Positions 29,871 to 38,159 of a stretch of DNA of 38,882 bases are shown here, piece by piece (the stretch's first letter is position 1; every line of letters begins with the position of its first letter). Source of the DNA: JAFLUQ01 sp964537995. Lineage in GTDB: Bacteria; Bacillota; Clostridia; UMGS1883. The notes below the pieces were generated by a model. That model was not told the DNA's origin. It was given only the letters and a program-made list of their open reading frames with translations, and made no database searches. The position numbers and the translations under genes were made by a program. Location of the stretch: the NCBI GenBank assembly GCA_964537995.1, contig CAZICW010000011.1, positions 1 to 38,882 of the forward strand, given 5' to 3'.

Positions 29871-31616
29871 ATGAATCAGGGCAAAAAAATTTCCGTTTTA
29901 TCAAAAATCGCGCTTGTGTTGGCGACCGTCATATGGGGCAGCAGCTTTTTTATGATGAAAAACACCCTTGATAACATAGGCGCCTTTTACTTGCTGGCAA
30001 TACGCTTCACAATCGCGTCGGCGCTGTTGGCGCTTATATTTTTGCCGAAGCTGAAGCTTATCAACAAGGAATATCTGCTGGGCGGCGCGTTATTCGGTCT
30101 GCTGCTGACGCTCGCCTATGTGCTTCAAACAATCGGACTGAGATATACAACGCCCGGTAAAAACGCGTTTTTGACGGCGGTATACTGCCTTCTCGTGCCG
30201 TTCCTGTACTGGGGGATTTCGGGGAAAAAACCCGACGCCTACAATATAACCGCCGCCGTCGTGTGCGTTGCCGGAATAGGCCTGGTTTCGATAAATCCGT
30301 CAACGGAGGCTATGTTCAACAGAGGCGATTTGCTGACGCTCGCGGGCGGCTTTATGTATGCCTGCCACATCGTCGCCGTAAAAAAAATCGGCGCGGACAA
30401 GGATATTATCCTGCTTACGATTTTACAGTTCGTTTTTTCGGCAATATTTTGCTGGATCGGCGGAGCGCTCTTTGAGGAATTTCCCTCGTCTCTCGGAGCG
30501 GGAACGAAGGTTTCCCTTATGTACCTCGGAGTTATGTGTACCGCCGCCGCGCTGCTTTTGCAAAACGTCGGGCAGAAATACACTCCGCCCTCGACGGCGG
30601 CTCTGCTTTTGAGCCTTGAAGCGGTTTTCGGCGTAATTTTTTCGGTTATCTTTGCTGACGAGCCGCTTTCGGCGCAGCTTGTTTTCGGCTTTATTCTGAT
30701 ATTTTCGGCGCTGGTTATATCCGAAGCAAAGCCTAAGCTCCCGAAATTTTCTTCCTTTACAAGCAAGCAAAAGGGAATAGTATATATAATCTCGGCGGCG
30801 TTCTTTTTTGCGCTTATGAATACCTTCGTCCGTCTCGCGGGCGATTTGCCGAGCATACAAAAAAGCTTTTTCCGCAACGTCGTGGCAGCGGTGTTTTCGG
30901 CGTGCATACTGCTGCGCAGCAAGGAAAAATTCCGCTTCGACAAAAAGAATCTGCCGTATTTGATTTGCCGCGCGGTCTTTGGCACAATCGGAATTTTCGG
31001 AAATTTTTACGCTATCGACCATCTTCTGCTCAGCGATTCCTCTATGCTGAACAAGCTCTCGCCGTTCTTTGCCATTATTTTTTCGTATTTTATACTTAAG
31101 GAAAAAATCACCCTTAAGGAAGCCGCCGCGCTGCTTGCGGCAATATTCGGCTGCGTGCTGATAATAAAGCCGGGTACGAGTATGTTTGCGGGTACGGCGG
31201 GAATTGTGGCGATAATCGGCGCTATGGGCGCGGGCATGGCGTATACGATGGTGCGTGTGCTCAGCAAGCGCGGAGAACGCGGCGCGTTTATTGTGTTTTT
31301 CTTTTCGGCGTTCAGTTGTCTTGTTACAATTCCGTTTATAATTGTAAATCACGCTCCGATGAGCCTTTATCAGGTCGGTATGCTTCTCTGCGCCGGGCTT
31401 GCCGCCTGCGGCGGACAATTCAGCGTGACCGCGGCCTATTCCAACGCTCCCGCGAAGGAAATTTCCGTCTATGATTACACTCAGGTGATTTTCGCGGCGA
31501 TTATGGGCTTCTTCATTTTTGATCAGCTTCCCGATGTGTACAGCGTTCTGGGCTATATCATAATCATCGGTGTCGCCGTTATTCGCGCAAGAGGCGCGGT
31601 TAAGCAGCAAAATTGA
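29871..31616 (+). CDS. tandem-fused DMT (EamA) transporter
   Basis: Membrane protein of 581 residues, about twice the normal length of a drug/metabolite transporter. Residues 1-288 form a complete ten-helix EamA pair (starts LATVIWGSSFFMMKNTL; second half ends IFSALVISEAKPK). A short hydrophilic linker at about 288-300 joins a second complete DMT unit (VYIISAAFFFALMNTFVRLA to the end). The two halves differ in sequence, so this is not a recent exact duplication. There is no stop or obvious start at the junction (around nt 30735-30775). It could be a true fusion, making a 20-helix covalent dimer of different units. Substrate unknown. Last gene of its operon, followed by a strong terminator. 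Confidence 0.88.
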   Translation: MNQGKKISVLSKIALVLATVIWGSSFFMMKNTLDNIGAFYLLAIRFTIASALLALIFLPKLKLINKEYLLGGALFGLLLTLAYVLQTIGLRYTTPGKNAFLTAVYCLLVPFLYWGISGKKPDAYNITAAVVCVAGIGLVSINPSTEAMFNRGDLLTLAGGFMYACHIVAVKKIGADKDIILLTILQFVFSAIFCWIGGALFEEFPSSLGAGTKVSLMYLGVMCTAAALLLQNVGQKYTPPSTAALLLSLEAVFGVIFSVIFADEPLSAQLVFGFILIFSALVISEAKPKLPKFSSFTSKQKGIVYIISAAFFFALMNTFVRLAGDLPSIQKSFFRNVVAAVFSACILLRSKEKFRFDKKNLPYLICRAVFGTIGIFGNFYAIDHLLLSDSSMLNKLSPFFAIIFSYFILKEKITLKEAAALLAAIFGCVLIIKPGTSMFAGTAGIVAIIGAMGAGMAYTMVRVLSKRGERGAFIVFFFSAFSCLVTIPFIIVNHAPMSLYQVGMLLCAGLAACGGQFSVTAAYSNAPAKEISVYDYTQVIFAAIMGFFIFDQLPDVYSVLGYIIIIGVAVIRARGAVKQQN

Positions 31617-31666
31617 TTCTTCCCTCGTCGCATGAATTTAAATATCCCGCACTAACCCTTCCCGCG

Positions 31667-31708
31667 AAAAAGCATCCGCCCGTATTACCGTTCGGGCGGA
31701 TGCTTTTT
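31667..31708. terminator. bidirectional intrinsic terminator
   Basis: AAAAAGCATCCGCCCG (31667-31682) and CGGGCGGATGCTTTTT (31693-31708) pair perfectly over 16 bp with a 10-nt loop. With A-run and T-run on either side, it serves both the DMT transporter (+) and the small membrane protein (-), whose stop is at 31710. Confidence 0.95.
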
Positions 31709-31709
31709 G

Positions 31710-32123
31710 TCAGCCTTTTATTTCATCAATGAGCTTTTTTAATTTTTCATCGGGATAAAAATCATATTTACGGTTTCGGTATCGGATTTCATTTTCGGAA
31801 AATTCGGCTTCGGAGACTTCTATCCACGCCGACTCCCATTCCAAAAGCCCGTACTTTGTTATGTAAACAAGCATACCGTCGTCTGTCAGGACATATGTGA
31901 CGGAAAACGTTCCCCGCTTCAATATCCTGTTCAGCAAAGCGGCGGCAATAACGAAAATCGCGATTTTCAGGAATACGCCGTAAGGGATGGCGGAAGCAAG
32001 GTTGAAAAGCGGCACGCAGACGGCGGCAAGAAGCAATATCGCAAAAAACGTCGCCCTCGGAGAGCCGTTCATCTCGGCTTTTCCCCGATAAATCTCGGTT
32101 TTGTCCTGCAAAACATCATTCAT
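31710..32123 (-). CDS. small two-helix membrane protein, PH-like C-terminus
   Basis: Uncharacterised protein of 137 residues. Two adjacent hydrophobic helices at about 25-45 and 50-65 form a membrane hairpin, followed by a mostly beta C-terminal part (TFSVTYVLTDDGMLVYITKYG, then ESAWIEVSEAEFSEN) resembling the bacterial PH-like membrane families. The start lies 8 nt inside the malic enzyme gene, so it is translationally coupled. Function unknown. Confidence 0.75.
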   Translation of the reverse strand: MNDVLQDKTEIYRGKAEMNGSPRATFFAILLLAAVCVPLFNLASAIPYGVFLKIAIFVIAAALLNRILKRGTFSVTYVLTDDGMLVYITKYGLLEWESAWIEVSEAEFSENEIRYRNRKYDFYPDEKLKKLIDEIKG

Positions 32124-33288
32124 GCGCGGCGCCTGATTTCAAGGCCGCGGCGCTCACCGCCGCGGCCACCGCCTTGACGACCCTTTCGTCAAGGGCGGCG
32201 GGAAGAATATAGTCGGGCGAAAGCTCCCCGTCGGGTACAAGAGAGGCTATGGCTTCGGCGGCGGCAAGCTTCATTTCGTCATTTATCTCCCGCGCGCGAA
32301 CATCAAGCGCGCCTCGGAAAACTCCCGGGAAGGCAAGGACGTTGTTTATCTGATTCGGGAAATCGCTTCTCCCCGTTCCGACAACAAAGGCTCCCGCTTC
32401 CTTCGCGGCGTCGGGCATAATTTCGGGCGTAGGATTCGCCATAGCGAAAATAAGCGGCTTTTCCGCCATTGTTTTTATCATTTCGGGTTTAAGCAGGTTT
32501 CCCGCGCTCACGCCTATGAACAAATCCGCTCCCTTTACCGCGTCGGCGAGCGTACCCTTAACATTGTCGGGATTTGTTTCCTCCGCAAGGCGAGCGAGAG
32601 CGTCGTCCATATCGGGACGGCCGCGGTACACGATGCCGCCGATGTCGGTCATAATCACGTTTTTAAGTCCGTTTTTCATAAGCAGACGACAGATGGCCGT
32701 ACCCGCCGCTCCGGCTCCGCTGAATACAGCCTTTATCTCGGACAGCTTTTTCCCCGCAAGCTTCAGAGCGTTTGTCACCGCCGCCAGAACGATTATCGCC
32801 GTTCCGTGCTGATCATCGTGGAAAACCGGAATCGACAGCTCCTTTTTCAGGCGGCTCTCAATCTCAAAGCAGCGCGGCGCCGAAATATCCTCCAGATTTA
32901 TGCCTCCGAAAACAGGCTCAAGATATTTTACGGTTTTGACAATTTCGTCAACGTCCTTTGTGGCAAGGCAAATCGGGAAGGCGTCGATTTTACCGAATTC
33001 CTTAAACAGCACGCACTTCCCTTCCATAACGGGAATCGCCGCGTAAGGGCCTATATCGCCGAGTCCGAGTACGGCTGTGCCGTCGCTGACAACGGCGACG
33101 AGATTGTGCTTGCGAGTATATTCGAATACCGTTTCGGGATTTTTGCCGATTTCGATGCAGGGCTGCGCCACGCCCGGAGTATACGCCGTGGAAAGGTCGT
33201 CCTTCGTTTTGACAGGGACGGTGCTTACCACCTCGATTTTTCCGCCGTGTTCCCTGTGGAGCTTCAACGCCGCTTCGCCGTAGTTCAT
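32116..33288 (-). CDS. malic enzyme (oxaloacetate-decarboxylating malate dehydrogenase)
   Basis: Converts malate to pyruvate and CO2 with reduction of NAD(P). The 390-residue short bacterial form shows Tyr36 (STAYTPGVA), the Lys of EGKCVLFKEFGKIDAFP (Lys91/96/100 region), metal ligands Glu133-Asp134 in GGINLEDI and Asp158/159 in FHDDQHGT, and a nucleotide-binding FSGAGAAGTA. No C-terminal phosphotransacetylase domain. It starts one base after the coaX stop. NAD versus NADP not decided. Confidence 0.94.
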   Translation of the reverse strand: MNYGEAALKLHREHGGKIEVVSTVPVKTKDDLSTAYTPGVAQPCIEIGKNPETVFEYTRKHNLVAVVSDGTAVLGLGDIGPYAAIPVMEGKCVLFKEFGKIDAFPICLATKDVDEIVKTVKYLEPVFGGINLEDISAPRCFEIESRLKKELSIPVFHDDQHGTAIIVLAAVTNALKLAGKKLSEIKAVFSGAGAAGTAICRLLMKNGLKNVIMTDIGGIVYRGRPDMDDALARLAEETNPDNVKGTLADAVKGADLFIGVSAGNLLKPEMIKTMAEKPLIFAMANPTPEIMPDAAKEAGAFVVGTGRSDFPNQINNVLAFPGVFRGALDVRAREINDEMKLAAAEAIASLVPDGELSPDYILPAALDERVVKAVAAAVSAAALKSGAAHE

Positions 33289-34065
33289 CTATTGTCTTCC
33301 TTTCTGCATTTTGTATATTTCAAACAAGCCGTCCAGCGTTAACATTCCGTCAATTATATCAATGGACTTTGCCTCGCGGCCTATCATTGCCGCAAGACCG
33401 CCCGTAGCGATTACCTTTGCGTCAGGGCAGTTCATTTCCTTTTTCATAAGGGCGGCTATGTAGTCCACCTGCCCCGCATAGCCGTGAATTACGCCCGCCT
33501 GCATACTTTCGACGGTGGTTCTTCCGATTATACGATCCGTCGGGACAAGCTCAATCCGCGGCAGCTTTGCCGTTCTTGCGTAAAGCGCTTCGACGCTGAT
33601 TTTTATTCCCGGGCAGATTGCGCCGCCGAGATACTGTCCCTTTTCGTTTATTGCGCAAAAGGTGGTTGCCGTGCCGAAGTCAACGACAATTGCCGGCGAA
33701 GAATACCGCTTCAGAACCGCCACGGCGTTCACCAGACGGTCGGAGCCGATTTCCTTCGGATTTTCGTAAAGGATTTCCATTCCGAGATCCATTTCGTTTG
33801 TGACGATTATGGGCGTTTTGCCGAGATAGTCCTTGACGGCTCTTTCAAGAGAGTACATCACGGGCGGCACAACCGAGCTTATGATTACGCCCTCAATATC
33901 CTCGGGATGGATTCCCCGATGGTCAAGAAGCTGATAAAACAGCAGCCCGTATTCGTCGCGGCTCTTTTCCGCCGAGGTTGCCGCACGGAAGTGGAAAAGC
34001 CGTTTTTCATCTTTATACGCGCCGATAACGATGTTGGTATTGCCGACGTCGATAGCAATTAACAT
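33289..34065 (-). CDS. coaX: type III pantothenate kinase
   Basis: First committed step of coenzyme A synthesis, ASKHA-fold kinase not inhibited by CoA in characterised relatives. In 258 residues: phosphate-1 motif AIDVGNTN (Asp6), the substrate Asp in KEIGSDRLVNAVA, VDFGTATT phosphate-2, and GGAICPGI. It lies 19 nt after yfcE and runs into the malic enzyme without a gap. Confidence 0.96.
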   Translation of the reverse strand: MLIAIDVGNTNIVIGAYKDEKRLFHFRAATSAEKSRDEYGLLFYQLLDHRGIHPEDIEGVIISSVVPPVMYSLERAVKDYLGKTPIIVTNEMDLGMEILYENPKEIGSDRLVNAVAVLKRYSSPAIVVDFGTATTFCAINEKGQYLGGAICPGIKISVEALYARTAKLPRIELVPTDRIIGRTTVESMQAGVIHGYAGQVDYIAALMKKEMNCPDAKVIATGGLAAMIGREAKSIDIIDGMLTLDGLFEIYKMQKGRQ

Positions 34066-34084
34066 GAATCCTTCTCCTTATCGC

Positions 34085-34564
34085 TTATAATATCCAATCA
34101 ACTATCACCGAGCCGCACCTGCCGTTTTCGGTTTCAAGGATTCCGAAGGATGGCGCGCCGGAGCGGGGACGGCTGCAGCTTCCGGGATTGAAAAGCAAAA
34201 TTCCGTCCTCGGTTTTTTCAAAGGGAATATGTGTATGTCCGTACAGGGCGACGGAGCAGCCGCGGCTCTTTGCCGCTCTCAAAAGCGCGTCCGTGCCTCT
34301 GTGAACCGACAGCGTGTGTCCGTGGCAGAGGTATATTTTTACTCCGTCAAGCTCCGCCGTCAGCTCCGTTTGTCGTGAACAGCCAAAATCGTTGTTGCCC
34401 CGAACCGCGTATATGGGGTATTGACTGTATTTTTGTTCGAGATAACGTGCGTCGCGGTCAATGTCGCCGAGGTGTATTATGGCGTCAAAGCTGCCTATCG
34501 CGCCGATTGCCCTGTCCATACAGGTGACGTTGCCGTGGCTGTCGGAAAAAACTATAATTCGCAT
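34085..34564 (-). CDS. YfcE/MJ0936-type phosphodiesterase
   Basis: Metal-dependent phosphodiesterase of 159 residues. Motifs: FSDSHGN, HLGDID, RGNNDFG, CHGHTLS and LYGHTH supply the two-metal site. The start at 34564 is chosen from the motif distance and AAGGAA 10 nt upstream; a longer in-frame version would begin inside the promoter. First gene of the operon with coaX, malic enzyme and a small membrane protein. Substrate unknown. Confidence 0.92.
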   Translation of the reverse strand: MRIIVFSDSHGNVTCMDRAIGAIGSFDAIIHLGDIDRDARYLEQKYSQYPIYAVRGNNDFGCSRQTELTAELDGVKIYLCHGHTLSVHRGTDALLRAAKSRGCSVALYGHTHIPFEKTEDGILLFNPGSCSRPRSGAPSFGILETENGRCGSVIVDWIL

Positions 34565-34603
34565 AGTGTAAACATTCCTTGGGATTTTTAAAATGTACTG
34601 ATT

Positions 34604-34632
34604 ATTATACCACATTTCGTCCTAAGTGTCAA
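34604..34632 (-). promoter_or_regulatory. perfect-consensus sigma-A promoter of the yfcE operon
   Basis: Minus strand TTGACA (34627-34632) and TATAAT (34604-34609) separated by 17 nt: full consensus at both boxes. Start expected near 34597. Confidence 0.93.
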
Positions 34633-34636
34633 TATC

Positions 34637-34665
34637 TTTATTCGGGGCATATTATGCCGTAGAAT
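34637..34665 (+). promoter_or_regulatory. possible promoter of the three small genes
   Basis: TTTATT (34637-34642), 17-nt spacer, TAGAAT (34660-34665). The -10 matches five of six and the -35 three of six. The spacer is occupied by the palindrome at 34646-34658. Confidence 0.45.
34646..34658. promoter_or_regulatory. palindrome in the promoter spacer
   Basis: GGCATA-T-TATGCC, a perfect 13-nt palindrome centred between the proposed -35 and -10 boxes, a usual operator position. Also 14 nt from the divergent yfcE -35. Confidence 0.5.
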
Positions 34666-34686
34666 AAGACAGAAAGGCGGGATATT

Positions 34687-34926
34687 ATGCAGGACATAGC
34701 TTCTGTAATTAAAAATCTCGATCCAAAGGAGCTTGACGAAGCGATAAACAAGGCAAAGGCCTTCGCCGCCACCGCGCAGGGCAAGGAAATGATAAGCAAG
34801 CTGAAAAACGGCCGGCCGATTGAAGGCATACCCGTAAGCGCCGACGAGCAAAAAAGACTGATGGCGGAGCTTGCGAAAAATCCCGACGCGGCAAAGCGGC
34901 TCACGTCGCTTTTCGGAAAGAAGTGA
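34687..34926 (+). CDS. small helical protein, unknown function (79 aa)
   Basis: Charged, probably all-helical cytosolic protein of 79 residues, no signal peptide and no cysteine. The C-terminal part (MAELAKNPDAAKRLTSLFG) resembles the N-terminal NPEAMSKISSVLG stretch of the next gene, hinting at a shared motif of the type NP-[DE]-A. RBS AAAGGCGGG. The next gene begins within or a few bases after its stop. Not recognised as any characterised family. Confidence 0.75.
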   Translation: MQDIASVIKNLDPKELDEAINKAKAFAATAQGKEMISKLKNGRPIEGIPVSADEQKRLMAELAKNPDAAKRLTSLFGKK

Positions 34927-34931
34927 CGTCC

Positions 34932-35267
34932 ATGAATCTGGAAGAGCAGCTTTCCGCCGTGTTGAACAATCCGGAAGCCATGAGTAAGATTTCTTCAGTG
35001 CTGGGCGCGCTCGGCGGCGGAGCGGCGCAGGATTCTCCCCGTCAGGACGTTCAGCCTCAACAGCAGGCTCAGAATCTGCCGGCAAATGCCTCCCCGAACG
35101 ATTTTCTAAAAAATCTGCCGGATTTGGGAGGCGACAATCGGGCAAGACTGCTTATGGCGATTAAGCCGTTTCTCAGCGAAAAACGCGCTCCATACGTTGA
35201 CGGCGCCGTGGCCTTGCTCAGAATGATGCAGCTCGGAAAAACGGGAAAAGACCTGAAGCTGTTTTAG
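34932..35267 (+). CDS. small protein with Gln-rich linker, unknown function (111 aa)
   Basis: Helical N-terminus (LEEQLSAVLNNPEAM), a Gln/Pro/Ala-rich disordered linker at about 40-60, and a conserved-looking helical C-terminal half (LLMAIKPFLSEKRAPYVDGAVALLRMMQLGK). I recall similar uncharacterised proteins in Clostridia next to a small hydrophobic protein. The ATG at 34932 is chosen; a GTG at 34923 overlapping the upstream stop is an alternative, and neither has a strong ribosome site beyond GGAAAG. Confidence 0.75.
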   Translation: MNLEEQLSAVLNNPEAMSKISSVLGALGGGAAQDSPRQDVQPQQQAQNLPANASPNDFLKNLPDLGGDNRARLLMAIKPFLSEKRAPYVDGAVALLRMMQLGKTGKDLKLF

Positions 35268-35277
35268 TAATTGCCTT

Positions 35278-35283
35278 GGGAGG
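35278..35283 (+). promoter_or_regulatory. ribosome binding site that fixes a TTG start
   Basis: GGGAGG lies 9 nt before a TTG at 35293 and is too far from the first in-frame ATG at 35308 for efficient use, so the following gene probably starts with TTG. Confidence 0.6.
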
Positions 35284-35292
35284 TGAATTGGC

Positions 35293-35505
35293 TTGCAGAG
35301 CAGAAGCATGGTTCCCTTTCTTCCGGCTCCGTCCTCCCGCCGCGGCGCGGCGGCGGAGCTTCCGGGAATCCTCGGCAAACTGGGGAAGCTCAAAACGGAC
35401 GATTATATACTCCTCGGAATAATTGCCGTGCTTTTTTTTGAAGGCAGCGACGACTATATCCTGCTTGCCGCCCTCGGATACCTGTTTGTTATGGGAATAA
35501 TGTAG
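35293..35505 (+). CDS. small hydrophobic protein, unknown function (70 aa)
   Basis: Protein of 70 residues. The first half is basic and Pro/Gly/Ala-rich; the second has two short hydrophobic stretches (YILLGIIAVLFF near 38-49 and YILLAALGYLFVMGIM to the end), each preceded by an acidic D-D pair, giving the repeated pattern DDYILL. Probably a membrane-inserted hairpin. Third gene of the small cluster, 25 nt after the second. Similar repeated DDxxLL small proteins occur in Clostridia; no function known to me. Confidence 0.72.
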   Translation: MQSRSMVPFLPAPSSRRGAAAELPGILGKLGKLKTDDYILLGIIAVLFFEGSDDYILLAALGYLFVMGIM

Positions 35506-35553
35506 AAAATCCGCAGTGATTTTTGTAGATTTTTACTAAAATTTTTTTTTCTA

Positions 35554-35582
35554 TTTACAAACAGATAAAAAAGCTATATAAT
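35554..35582 (+). promoter_or_regulatory. sigma-A promoter of the secreted lectin-like gene
   Basis: TTTACA (35554-35559), 17-nt spacer, TATAAT (35577-35582). The region is AT-rich on both sides. The element AGCTATAT occurs at 35572 and again at 35591. Further downstream a small hairpin, GCGGA/TCCGC (35599-35612), lies in the leader. Confidence 0.85.
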
Positions 35583-35642
35583 GAATATGTAGCTATATGC
35601 GGATTTTTCCGCTGTAGGAATTCTAAGGAGGGATTTGTAATT

Positions 35643-38021
35643 ATGAAAAAGGTTCTCTGCCTTTTAACGGTTCTCGCTATGATGCTCGGATGTATCTGTA
35701 TAAGCGCATCCGCCGCCGACTACGGAATCGTACTTAACAACAATGTTGCCCTTGTTGTGGGCAATACAACCGCGATTGCAAACAATGCTTTGCAGACACT
35801 TTCCATCGCGCCGACACTTGTTGACGGCGAGGTGCTTATTCCAATAAGTCTTGTATCGGATTATCTGAACGGCACCGTAAGCTACGTTCCCGAGTCGGGG
35901 CTTATCGGGATAAGCTTCGGCAGCGAAAAGAACGCGACCATGCGCGTCGGCAGCAAGAGCTACACTCTTAACGGCCGCGCATACTCTCTTGCCGTTGCTC
36001 CACAAATTATCAGCGATAATGTTATGGTTCCCTTGTACGCGGTTGCCGGGAATATCATCGGCAAGACCGTGTTCTACGACGCGGCGACACAGCTTATCGT
36101 AATTTCAAGCCGCGGGGTTCTTAAGGACTCCGTAACGGACGCCGCGGTTATTTCCGCAATCGCCACGGCAATCGCTTCGCGCAATCTTCCCGAAATATCC
36201 GTTCCCACATATTACGAATTGGATTGGGATACAGTCGAAGAAACAGTTTCCGTAGGAGGGGGAGCCTCCGCGCCCACGGTTAAGACCGCGCAGATTTTCC
36301 CCACGACAGTAACGGCGACTCAGGAGCCGGAATCCGAAAACGGCGCCTATAACGCTTTCGACGGTGATACGGAGTCCCGTTGGGCGTGCGACGGCGAAGG
36401 CAGCATCGTTGCCGATTTCGGTTCGGTAATAAATATTGTCAAAATTGAAATTTACTGGTGGAAAACCGAAGAAAGAAACGCCAAGTATGACCTTGAAATT
36501 TCCTCCGACGGTTCAACCTATACAACCATATTCTCCGATTCCAACTACGGCGAACATCCCGACACCTTTGATATTAATCAGTCGGCAAGGTATGTGCGCG
36601 TAAACAGCTACGGGAACAACAACTCCAACTGGAACTCCCTTCAGGAGTGCGCGGTTTACGTTGCCGCATCCGCCGCAAGCTCCGCCTCCTCCGGCGGCGG
36701 CAGCGCTACAAGTCAAAAATCCTCCTCTCCGACCGGAGATAAGGTAAGCATTAACGGGTCAATGGTTACGGCGTCCTCCGAGCCCGAATCCGCCAATCCC
36801 GGCAAAAACATCGCCGACGGCAGCTCCTCAACCGTTTGGGCGGCTGAGGGCAGCGCAAATGCCGTTATTGACCTCGGCGAGGTTATCTCCGTTGCCAGCG
36901 TGGGCGTTCAGATGAAGGCCTACGACGACGGCAGAAGCGTTAATTACGGCGTGTCCGTTTCCGCGGACGGCAGCAGCTATACTCAGGTATATGACGGCGC
37001 CTGCGCCGCGGGCGGTGCGGTTACGGAATACATTTCCGTCGGTACGGAAGCCCGTTATGTCAAGCTGTCCGTAAACGGCTCAACAACAAACAGCTGGGCG
37101 TCGGTCGCGGAGGTTGAGGTTTACAGCGGAACACTTGCCGCCGACGACGAATATACGGCAGCGTCGTTCCAAAATATGAGCAGCGTAAGCGGCGACTTTG
37201 TTCTTGCTCCTTACGGCTCAACCGACGTTCTCTATGTCACAGGCGATAATTTCACGCTCTCTGTCGGCGCTTACAGCGCGGGCAATTCGGCTCAGCTTTG
37301 GTCGCAGGGCAGCAACTCCTCCGGCGGCACTCTTATAAGCAAATCAACCGGCTACTGCCTTGACGTTGCGAACCAGTCTTACGACGAGGGCGGTCAGATT
37401 TGCGTATGGGAAGGCAACGACGGGAATAACCAGTCGTGGACGCTTGAGCTTGACGGCGACGCATACTATATCCAAAGCGTAATGTCAGGATACTATCTTT
37501 CCTATAACGGCGGCAGCGTTCAGCAGGTCGGCAGAGACAACGCCACAAGATGGGTTGTCGCCGATCCGAGTACCTATACGCCCGCCGCGGGAACCCAGTC
37601 AACTGTAAAATCAAATGTTCCCACTCCGATTACCGAGCCTATAAGCGGCAACTTCAGAATTATTTCCTACGGAACAAACAAGGCTCTCACCTCCAACGAC
37701 GAAACCTTCGCCGTAACGGTTTCACGCAGCAAGCTGACCGAGAACCAGACATGGACAATGGAAGCCGCCGAAGGTGGGTTTGTAATTAAGAGCGCCCTTG
37801 ACGGCACTGTTCTTGAGATTCCTTCTCAGGCGACCGAAGCCGGCAAGAGGGTTGTAACGGCCGAAGCTGACGGCAGTGCCGGTCAGACATGGATTATTGA
37901 GGAGCTTAACGGTCACTACTACATCAAGAACGCCATGTCCGGTCTTTACCTCACGGTTGAAGACACCTTCGTCCGCCAGAGAGATTACGCCACGATGTGG
38001 TCAATTAAATCCAACGACTGA
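35643..38021 (+). CDS. secreted multi-domain carbohydrate-binding protein
   Basis: Exported protein of 792 residues. Signal peptide 1-24/25 (positive start, hydrophobic core, ASAAD cleavage region). Domains in order: copper amine oxidase N-terminal-like domain (about 30-158; the name is historical and no oxidase domain follows), F5/8 type C discoidin-like domain (about 215-340), Ser/Gly-rich linker (341-366), a second F5/8 C domain (about 367-496), then two RICIN-type beta-trefoil regions (about 505-645 and 665-792) with QSW/QTW motifs. No catalytic domain, LPXTG, dockerin or SLH is visible, so retention at the surface may rest on glycan binding. RBS AAGGAGGG, with its own promoter. Likely an adhesin or scaffold for host or wall polysaccharide (inference). 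Confidence 0.88.
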   Translation: MKKVLCLLTVLAMMLGCICISASAADYGIVLNNNVALVVGNTTAIANNALQTLSIAPTLVDGEVLIPISLVSDYLNGTVSYVPESGLIGISFGSEKNATMRVGSKSYTLNGRAYSLAVAPQIISDNVMVPLYAVAGNIIGKTVFYDAATQLIVISSRGVLKDSVTDAAVISAIATAIASRNLPEISVPTYYELDWDTVEETVSVGGGASAPTVKTAQIFPTTVTATQEPESENGAYNAFDGDTESRWACDGEGSIVADFGSVINIVKIEIYWWKTEERNAKYDLEISSDGSTYTTIFSDSNYGEHPDTFDINQSARYVRVNSYGNNNSNWNSLQECAVYVAASAASSASSGGGSATSQKSSSPTGDKVSINGSMVTASSEPESANPGKNIADGSSSTVWAAEGSANAVIDLGEVISVASVGVQMKAYDDGRSVNYGVSVSADGSSYTQVYDGACAAGGAVTEYISVGTEARYVKLSVNGSTTNSWASVAEVEVYSGTLAADDEYTAASFQNMSSVSGDFVLAPYGSTDVLYVTGDNFTLSVGAYSAGNSAQLWSQGSNSSGGTLISKSTGYCLDVANQSYDEGGQICVWEGNDGNNQSWTLELDGDAYYIQSVMSGYYLSYNGGSVQQVGRDNATRWVVADPSTYTPAAGTQSTVKSNVPTPITEPISGNFRIISYGTNKALTSNDETFAVTVSRSKLTENQTWTMEAAEGGFVIKSALDGTVLEIPSQATEAGKRVVTAEADGSAGQTWIIEELNGHYYIKNAMSGLYLTVEDTFVRQRDYATMWSIKSND

Positions 38022-38034
38022 GCCGCCGATTTCA

Positions 38035-38065
38035 AATAAGCTGCGGCGAGCTTATTCGGTCTTTT
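38035..38065 (+). terminator. hairpin after the secreted-protein gene
   Basis: AATAAGCT (38035-38042) and AGCTTATT (38049-38056) form an 8-bp stem with a 6-nt GC-rich loop, followed by CGGTCTTTT. It begins 13 nt after the stop; modest U-run. Confidence 0.55.
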
Positions 38066-38115
38066 GAATCCCGCGTAAAAGTAAAAAAGTTTCCTCATAC
38101 AATCGCGATTCATAA

Positions 38116-38156
38116 AAACAGGTGCAAATCCTCGGATTTGCACCTGTTTATTTAAA
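38116..38156 (+). terminator. strong hairpin, second terminator
   Basis: AAACAGGTGCAAATC (38116-38130) and GATTTGCACCTGTTT (38135-38149), 15 bp with a 4-nt loop, followed by ATTTAAA. It may be the main stop for plus-strand transcripts. Confidence 0.8.
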
Positions 38157-38159
38157 AAA

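Noticed and set aside
34630..34656. AATATC ... CATATTAT as a sigma-E promoter for the small-gene cluster
   Set aside because: The -10 resembles the consensus, but the spacer is about 11 nt, too short for sigma-E.
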